DNA from: Purshia tridentata
Lineage: Eukaryota > Streptophyta > Magnoliopsida > Rosales > Rosaceae
Reading direction: 5' to 3'
NCBI GenBank assembly: GCA_003254885.1
Contig: QANT01003073.1
Coordinates: forward strand, 1 to 25,621
DNA length: 25,621 bases
Part shown: in pieces, positions 19,701-25,621 of the stretch
How the letters are laid out: every line of letters begins with the position of its first letter
How positions within the stretch are numbered: position 1 is the stretch's first letter
The notes under the pieces: model-generated
Seen by the model: only the letters and a program-made list of their open reading frames with translations
Told to the model about the DNA's origin: nothing
The model's database searches: none
Translations under genes and position numbers: made by a program

Positions 19701-22700
19701 ATGAAAGATGTTAGGAGCCTTCCTGATTAGACAATGCAAAATGTAACATCAACAATTTTTCTACTACTGATGGCAGGGACAATGCCATGTTTAGGGAAGA
19801 CAAAGCTGTTGTGTTTGGCTTGCCGGAATTTCTGGAAAGTGGACAAAGCAGGTAAGTTGCAGTTTTTGGTAGGTTCCAAGAAGGGTGTGGGGTTCCAGAG
19901 CTCTTGGCCAACTGGTCGCTAGTATTGCCGACCGGTCTCTCAGACACAGGAGCAAACGAAGAACTCTAGGGCACTTGGTGGATCGGTCGCTGCTATGGCC
20001 GACTGGTGGCCCACTTACAGAGCCTAAGAAGCATTTCCACAGTGCGACTGGTAAGGGTACAGACTCAGAAGACTAAGAAGACTTGCACAAGGCTGTCCAA
20101 GTTAAGGTAGGTAGTTCTAAGGGTTTCCTAGGTGTACAAGGTTTAGAATTAGGTAATTAGGCCTATTTCCTAATTCTTGTAGGAAAAGGTTTAGGTTATC
20201 CTAATAAGACAAGGGATGTAAGCTAAACCCTATAGTCTATAAATAGGGCTTGGCAGGTCTAAAGTTTAAGAAGAGAAGAGTTTCTCAAGTCTTCATAAGT
20301 TCTGAATAAAGGCAGAAACTCAAGAGTGATAGGAGAGAAAGAAGGAGCTGCGGGTAGAGGGTTAGTTTTAGGGTTTCAATAAGCTCTTGTAATCTATTTC
20401 TAATCTTCATAGTGCAGCTGTGATTCTCTAAGGATCACATGGGGACGTAGGCAAAGTTAGCTGAACCTCAAGAACAAATCTTGGTGTTCTTTGTGTGTTT
20501 TACTTTTGCTGCTATTGCTTTTGTGTTGTTTGCTAAACTGTCTAATCATAGATACATCAAATAAAATATCACAGGGGGTGTTAATTCACTACAATCAAAG
20601 CAACCTAACCATTGCATCAGGTACATTATGACTTTCAGCACCAAATGTTTAATTAATTGGAGAGTAAATAGTACCATATAGTACCTTTTAAATTGCATTC
20701 TCGGACCTACAAAGAATGCATCCACCATATTCATATATTCATATATTGATCTATATATCTATGTTTTTTATTTTATGACATGCATAATAAAGCCACATGA
20801 AAAGCATGCCAACCAGCAGTTCCCTGGGCAATCCTGTGTAAAAGTAGCAAAAACCTAAAAATAAAAATGAGAAGCAATTCCATTCTCCAAGTACAAAGAT
20901 GATTTTATGTTGCTACTACATACTTCAAAAGTAACTATTCACACCAAAATGAGAATCAATCAAATACATAAACAAATGCAAATGCTTCCACACAGAAGAT
21001 GCGACAATTAGAAAAACGAGGATAACAAGAAAATTTAAAACAATTAAGCTTAAACTCGATAGATGTGCAAGCAACACATCACTGATCTTTTTAAGGCTAA
21101 CATTCAGAAAATTACAAGTCAATTCTTTAAATGCAGACTTAGAATCTAAGCAATTCAATATTGCAATTTAGAAGTGCTTTTGATTTTGATAACCAGTATA
21201 CACTTGGTGCTTATTCTTTTCCACTTCACTCTTTGAAAGTTCTTCACTCTTTTAGATGATTAAAACATTCATGTTGGTTTAGTGCAGAAAGTGGGGGGCA
21301 AAAAATGATCTCAACAACACATAGGCCAAGAAGAACAAAAAACAAAAAACTCAGCAATATAAGTAATATTATTTTTCACACATTTCATATTTGCAAATCC
21401 CATATATGAAATATAAAAAAAAACCTAAAGTATGAAATTACAAGTTTATTTCCTACAGATACAATCTCCCCAACCAAATGTAGCCTAAGCCGATATTTCT
21501 AAGGATAATCTGGAAAAAAGAGCACGGATCAACATAAACTTATTCATCAATAGAAAAATTAATTTTGTTTTTTGGGGTCACTCACTTTAAAAATAAACAT
21601 TGTAAAAACTTCCACACTCACCCAGTCAAAAGAAATTAAAGAACCTATGGATAAAAGAAACAAAAAGACAACTAACAGTCCATTTGATAACATTTGTGTG
21701 ATGGAGACAACACATAAAAATAGTTCTTAAAAAAAAACTAAAAGCAATTCCAAACATTTTTTGTTTTGGTGTGGTTTAAATCTATCTACTCTTTGTCGTC
21801 TCTTCCCATTCTCTCCTCTCCTCTCCTCTCTCCCCTTTATTTTTTTTTTTAATTTAAAAAGAAAAGGTAAAAAACAACAAACGTACCTGGACCTTGAAGC
21901 TTAAGATATTTTGGTTCCACAAATTTCCTAATACAAAATGTTGAGCTAAACTTGGTACAAATTACCTAAGATAAATTTTGATTGGATTACTCGAAATAAA
22001 AAGCCATTGTTTGAAGTTATGCTTTCATTTTCACCATAAAATCTAATCGACAGAGAACCACAACTCCCTCACCCCCCCCCCCCCCCCCCCCCCCCCAACC
22101 ACAAAACAGCCAAATCTTTTGCACTTTTGAATGTGCATCTCTTCTGATCGTAAATGAGCAAAATTTAAACTTTACATCGTTCCAATTCCTGAGATCTCAA
22201 ACTCTCAACTCAACTCCAACGACTCATTATCTGATTTATAGATTATCATGAATGATACATTTTCTTTGTAAGTCTCACAAAATAAAAAATATACAAATCA
22301 AAATGATATTCAGTTCTTTTACTTCTGTACACTTCTTCTTCAACCAAAACAGAAGAAACATATCATAGAGATAGAGTCGTTAATTTGGGGAATTCAAAAT
22401 GAAGCCAAATTTCCCAGAAAGGACAGGGGTCAAATTACAGTTCAACAAGTTTCAATTCAACTACTAACCCAGAAAAAAAAACCCTAAAACCCTAAAATCC
22501 TATTACTTTAATTTTTCCCACAACTTATCAATACTTCAAGCAGAGGTCAAATGATCAAAAATGAAATTTCATTTCTTCTACTAAAACCCTAAAACCCTAA
22601 AATCCTATTACTTTAATTTTTCCCACAACTTATCAATACTTCAAGCAGGGGTCAAATGATCAAAAATGAAATTTCATTTCTTCTCTCGCATCATCCAATA

Positions 22701-23034
22701 GCCCATGACCGAAAACCCCAGCATCCGAAACTAAATTTTTTTTCTGTTCTTCTTTCCTCAGAATTTCTCTCCAACCAAACAGAGCATAGAGCAGAGACAG
22801 CACTATAACAAAAGGGGCACGGAGAAAATAGAAAAAGAGGGGAAACTTACCGGCATTGCCACAGCCGACCATGAGAACAGGAGCGGAGGTGGGTATGTAG
22901 TTGCGGACAAAAGGGCGGAGAGCAGAGTAGCGCTGGTACCAGTCGAAAGACCCCCCTTCTTGAACGTAGCGGGCGTCCCAGTAGAGCGCGTCGCCGTAGT
23001 TATAGGTGTTGCAGCTCGACACATCCCTGTACAT
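16767..23034 (-). CDS. Class I SAM-dependent methyltransferase, EEF1AKMT4/METTL13-like, eight exons
   Basis: Exons: 23034-22851, 19630-19517, 19407-19339, 19204-19185, 19098-19046, 18900-18870, 18766-18685 and 16972-16767. Frame is kept throughout, giving 252 residues. The N-terminus has the family signature YWDARYVQEGGSFDWYQRY (18-36). Motif I, VLMVGCGNA (53-61), and the acidic NIDIS of motif II bind S-adenosylmethionine. MDVRDMSFFPDESFDGVIDKGTLDSLM is the post-motif region, and RLLKPGGIYMLITYG is the usual late strand. It closely resembles Arabidopsis At4g34360 and the animal EEF1AKMT4 group, which methylates lysine on elongation factor 1A. That substrate is inferred for plants, not shown. 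The fourth exon is only 20 nt. Introns 1 (3.2 kb) and 7 (1.7 kb) have grown by insertions. The gene appears intact despite them and is cytosolic by default, with no signal or membrane segment seen. Confidence 0.92.
17638..17688 (+). pseudogene. trnN-GUU: 3' fragment of chloroplast-type tRNA-Asn (trnN-GUU)
   Basis: The segment begins AGCGGTCGGCTGTTAA, which is the D-arm end plus anticodon stem and loop (GTT anticodon). It ends with the T-arm and acceptor strand GGTCGTAGGTTTGAATCC, TACTTGGGGAG. The first 21 or so bases of the tRNA are missing. The 3' anticodon stem is altered (AATAACTGG where the plastid gene has AACCGATTGG) and the T-loop has TTTGAAT for TTCGAAT. It cannot fold as a tRNA, so it is a relic. 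Confidence 0.85.
17638..17846 (+). other. Nuclear insertion of chloroplast DNA (NUPT), trnN-GUU downstream region
   Basis: This stretch inside methyltransferase intron 7 matches, from memory, the chloroplast inverted-repeat sequence from the 3' part of trnN-GUU toward ycf1. Recognisable pieces are ATTTGATTCATTCCGAATT, GAAATGAAAGGGTTC, TTTGACCGTTAAGAATAGG, TAACCCGTTCC, and the ATCGCATTCTAT/ATCATATCACATTCTATTCT run ending at TTGAGATTGAGAATC. Several substitutions and small deletions show an old, decaying insertion. The right boundary is approximate. Confidence 0.85.
19724..20548 (+). mobile_element. Solo-LTR-like insertion in methyltransferase intron 1
   Basis: The 825-bp segment begins TGATTAGACA and ends TGTCTAATCA, a perfect 10-bp terminal inverted repeat with the TG...CA ends of LTRs. 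Its interior reads like an LTR in the plus direction: a TATA box (CTATAAATAGGGC, about 20238), a possible AATAAA at about 20305 and a GGGGACGTAGGC tract near the right end, typical of Copia-type LTR ends. It is less AT-rich than the host intron. No gag-pol, primer-binding site or second LTR is seen, so a solo LTR is the simplest reading. Flanks (CTTCC and TAGAT) do not form a target duplication, so the call is not proven. The open frames inside are not genes. Confidence 0.6.
21808..21835. repeat. CTCCT/CTCT pyrimidine microsatellite
   Basis: A run of about four CTCTC/CTCCT units (TCTCCTCTCCTCTCCTCTC) lies in methyltransferase intron 1. It is a plain simple repeat, with a poly-T run following at 21839-21850. 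Confidence 0.7.
22072..22096. repeat. Homopolymer of 25 cytosines
   Basis: Twenty-five consecutive C occur in methyltransferase intron 1, between CTCCCTCA and AACCACAAAA. Read on the gene's own (minus) strand this is a 25-G tract. Such tracts can form quadruplexes and their length is often misread in assemblies, so the exact count may be unreliable. Confidence 0.9.
22481..22686. repeat. 105-bp tandem duplication with telo-box motifs
   Basis: Copy 1 runs 22481-22585 and copy 2 22586-22686, offset 105 bp, with one clear substitution (CAGAGG versus CAGGGG). Each copy starts ACCCTAAAACCCTAAAATCC, a pair of telomere-like CCCTAAA units, and ends with GAAATTTCATTTCTTCT. A decayed third copy may precede it at about 22424-22480 (CAGGGGTCAAAT... 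AACCC). It lies in the 5' part of methyltransferase intron 1, about 165 bp from the first exon. Confidence 0.9.
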
Positions 23035-23476
23035 CTCTTCTGCTGTTTGCTGATTGCGCTGTTGTTGGTGGCGCTGTTGGTGATTTGGGTTCGGTTGGTG
23101 AAAGAGAGTGAGAGACGCAATGGGTAAAGAATGAGGGTTTAAGAGATGTTGGTTAAACTTTATTTTTATTTTAGAGAAATAAATTAAGGAAATAATGTAC
23201 CCTCCTTTTTAGAGTAAAACCGGGAGAGAAAATAAAAAAAGATAGAGGCCCTTTATTCCTAGTCAGCAATGACTAAGTCTCCAAGTCTCCATCCACGTCA
23301 ATACCCACATCAGCCTATTTTTTCCCAAATCCTCCAATTCCATCCGCAATTGAAAACCCTAAACCCTGTTATCCTTTCCTGCAATTTCGTCTTATCCAAA
23401 ACTCCATATTTCAAAATTGAGTATCCCTTATCTGTTCGCGATTTAGGGTTTATCCTAATTTTGGATTTGCGATTAG
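23035..23476. promoter_or_regulatory. Shared head-to-head promoter with telo-boxes
   Basis: Only 442 bp separate the methyltransferase start codon (23034, minus) from the start of the plant-mobile-domain-like gene (23477, plus). The interval holds AAAACCCTAAACCCT at 23353-23367 and TTAGGGTTT at about 23442-23450. Both are telo-box elements known from promoters of growth-related plant genes. No clear TATA box faces either gene. I infer a bidirectional promoter, with both leaders inside this interval. Confidence 0.5.
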
Positions 23477-25580
23477 ATGGGCTATGTAGCTGGTTGTATT
23501 GGACGCGAATACGTATCTCGTGTTATCTGGGATTCCTGGTTTTGGGATAGCCAATTTGCACCTGATATTCTGTTCTTCTACCAGACCAACGATGGTAGCC
23601 ACACGAGGGGGCAAGGCACATACTGGGCCGCCATTGGTATGTCCCATTATTGATTGGCGATTTATGGGTTTCTTGTGTGTTTTATGTTTTTCTAATTTTC
23701 TGGGGGAATTTGTGGATTTCATGTACCATATATAGGAATTTCATATGAACACATGCAGTGTCGTTCTCGGGTTGTTGCTTTGAAATTTTTATGTTTGTAA
23801 TACCCCTGAACCATGAACAGAGAAAAGAAGCATGCCTCATGGTCGGTGTAGATTGTTTGTCCTTTTGAAATTGCATTATGATCTCGGGCTGGTTGTGATA
23901 TTTTTGTTTTATCAATAAAATTTGGTATTCCAAAATTTGTGGTTTTAGAAATGCAGCTTGTACCATATGTTAGTGTTCCTAAATAAAGGCACCTGTGTTC
24001 CTTCTTTTGAAATCCTCATGTTTGAAACATCCCCAAATAATGAACAAGGAAGCATGTCTAATTGATGTGTGGGTTGGTTCTTCTTCTAAAAATGCATTTT
24101 GTATCCAGAAAAACAGATAGTTAACCATAGGATTGTGTTTAACTCTGATGGGCTGGCTGTGATATTTTTGTTTTATTAGTGCAAATTGATATCCATAGCA
24201 TGTGGTTTAATAGATGCAGTTTGTACCATATGTTAGTGTTCCTAAATAATGGCACCTGTGATCCAGTATTTTTATTGATTCCTTAGGAATTTGAGGATAT
24301 CATGTATCATGTGCTTGTGATTTGTGTATTTAATTCAGTGGTGGTGATGAATTTTGTCGTTTGGGTTAATGACATGTTTCAATCCCTCTTTTGTAGGGAG
24401 ACACAAACCGCATGGCGTTGCAGCTAGTTTATAGGTCTTCCCTATACCATTTATACCAACTTTTTGAGGAGATCGAGCGTCATTTGACCCCTGCCCACGA
24501 TATATTAATGAGGGATACACCATTTCGGAAAATATATGACGCATTCCGTGGAGGTCTCGTGACGAAAGAGTTCATTCTGCCTAATGATAGGATGACATAT
24601 CTGATGTTGAAAAGGTACAACGTCCACATGGGGTGTTTTGAGTTCGGACGTAAGTCCGAAATGATCAAGGTGGAAGACATTTCCAGATTGTTAGGACTCC
24701 CTAACCAAGGGGTGAAATTGGATTACCATAGTACTAGAGGAAAGAGGTTGGAAAGATCAGCATTCGTGACCAGAAATTACAACCCAAAATGTGTGCGAGC
24801 CTTCAAAAATGAGATGGAGAGAGCCATCAAAGCTTCTGTGGTAGGGAGCTCCCAGGAGGAACATCTTGACTTCGTTTGGTTGCTGTACGGGTATATATGT
24901 AACACATTGCTGTTTTCGACCATCGCCACATTTATTAGTTGGAAGCTGGTGATGCTTTGTAACAATCTAGCAGAGCTTCAGCGGTACAATTGGGCAGAGG
25001 CAACGACCGAATATCTGGTCAATTCCATCCACAATGGTGCTAGCATGAATGCCCATACAATATGTGGCTGCGCTGGGGCTTTTACGGTAAGGGCTTCCTT
25101 ATTTGTGTTTCCATACTTTGTAATCATCATATGGCCTTACTAATATGATGACCTATTTTATGCAGTTTTGGGTGTGCGAGAAGACCAGGTTGTGCGATGC
25201 ACTCTACCCAAGGTGTTTGACCAAACCTGACTTCTTGTGGTGGGATTTATCACAGCTTCGCAACAAACTGCCTGAAATTGACTTGAAGACAATCCTGGTA
25301 CGAGAAACCAGGGATCCTTGGTTTCCTTTTCCACCCTTTTCCCCCCTCCAATTTTGTTGGATGTTTAATTATTGTTTTTGTGAAATTTGGTCACATACAA
25401 ACTGACCCGCGTTTCTATCTCAATGTGTTCCAATCCACGCAGCAAAGGAACAAACCAATAGCACCTCCTACACCTGCACCAGTTGAAGCAGATCAAACAG
25501 TGCATGATGACCACGTAACCTGCCTATGTAGTGACTGTCACACCCCAAAAAGAAACCTACTAATTTTGAGTGAAGTGTGA
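23477..25580 (+). CDS. Plant-mobile-domain / DUF1985-like protein, multi-exon, 3' end uncertain
   Basis: Exon 1 is 23477-23636 (MGYVAGCIGREYVSRVIWDSW then FWDSQFAPDILFFYQ... TYWAAI, donor GTATGT). Exon 2 is about 24401-25086, exon 3 is 25166-25297 and exon 4 is 25443 to a TGA at 25578-25580 or a donor at 25515. Exon 2 carries the recognisable part: a polar lead, FGRKSEMIKVEDISRLLGLP (the 'evaluate-then-LLGLP' motif of plant mobile domain and DUF1985 proteins), DFVWLLYGYICNTLLFSTIA and a helical stretch. Exon 3 continues FWVCEKTRLCDALYPRCL and WWDLSQLRNKLPEIDL. Exon 4 is proline-rich (APPTPAPVEADQ). The family is shared by Mutator-like transposons and by host proteins such as MAIN, which act in meristem genome stability and silencing. 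I cannot tell a domesticated gene from a transposon remnant. The exon 1 phase fits exon 2 only if the weaker acceptor at 24399-24400 is used, so an unseen exon is possible. Confidence 0.55.
23779..24260. repeat. Imperfect tandem duplication in intron 1 of the mobile-domain-like gene
   Basis: Copy 1 (about 23779-23997) and copy 2 (about 24004-24260) share GTTTG-A-AC-(C)CCC-GAA, ATGAACA-GGAAGCATG, CTGG(T/C)TGTGATATTTTTG and TTGTACCATATGTTAGTG followed by TTCCTAAATAA-GGCACC. The offset is 263 bp at the right end and smaller at the left because copy 2 has gained about 37 bp. Fragments of the same unit recur at 23703 and 24287 (GGAATTTG-GGAT-TCATGTA). Confidence 0.8.
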
Positions 25581-25621
25581 CTTATGTCCTAATCGTAGAA
25601 TAATAGAAATTATTATTTCCA

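Larger units (their letters stand above)
19631..22850 (-). other. Intron 1 of the methyltransferase gene, 3.2 kb
   Basis: This intron splits the SAM-binding motif I right after GCGNA. It contains the LTR-like element (19724-20548), a CCTCT microsatellite (about 21810-21832), the 25-C tract (22072-22096) and the 105-bp duplication (22481-22686). The remainder is AT-rich with no supported gene on either strand. Confidence 0.7.

Noticed and set aside
19711..20076. Open frames of 62-78 codons on both strands
   Set aside because: They lie inside the LTR-like element, overlap one another on both strands and have no domain or splice context.
19705..20580. Target-site duplication for the LTR-like element
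   Set aside because: I tried ends at TGTTAGGAG and TGATTAGACA with several right ends; no 4-6 or 8-9 bp flanking match was found, so none is claimed.
22803..23120. 105-codon minus-strand frame over methyltransferase exon 1
   Set aside because: It is out of frame with the recognised YWDARYVQEGGSFDWYQ and GCGNA motifs and is a shadow.

Overview
The window is nuclear DNA of a flowering plant. Genes are split by AT-rich GT-AG introns, the products belong to plant-specific families (DUF616, BYPASS1, MIKC MADS-box, plant mobile domain), and one intron carries a piece of chloroplast DNA. The proteins look like those of a eudicot, probably a woody rosid; the species cannot be fixed from the sequence alone. 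I found no bacterial, viral or CRISPR features.

Layout, left to right. At 118-236 (-) there is probably one internal exon of an unrecognised gene that runs off the left edge. At 1146-4244 (+) lies a complete six-exon DUF616/TOD1-like gene for a Golgi-type membrane protein. Positions 4245-6293 are intergenic and contain two tandem copies of a 352-bp AT-rich repeat. At 6294-6894 (+) I propose a small two-exon gene for a ~54-residue protein with an MGCG N-terminus that looks lipidated. At 7125-8099 (+) is an intronless BYPASS1-like gene with a clear TATA box. At 9638-14249 (-) is a complete eight-exon AGL15-type MADS-box gene, including a non-canonical GC donor and an LHLGL repression motif assembled across the last splice junction. 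Its presumed promoter (14250-15000) has three near-identical GTGGGNCCCACTT palindromes.

At 16767-23034 (-) is a complete eight-exon class I methyltransferase of the EEF1AKMT4/METTL13-like group. It has a 20-nt microexon, and its large introns have collected a plastid trnN fragment, an 825-bp LTR-like element, a run of 25 C and a 105-bp tandem duplication. Head to head with it, across a 442-bp shared promoter holding telo-box motifs, a plant-mobile-domain-like gene starts at 23477 (+) and runs to or past the right edge.

The genes do not form a pathway. They are separately transcribed neighbours: a membrane/Golgi enzyme, a root-to-shoot signalling regulator family member, an embryo/flowering transcription factor, a protein methyltransferase and a transposon-related domain protein. 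All exon boundaries were placed by hand from reading frame, splice consensus and family resemblance, with no transcript evidence.
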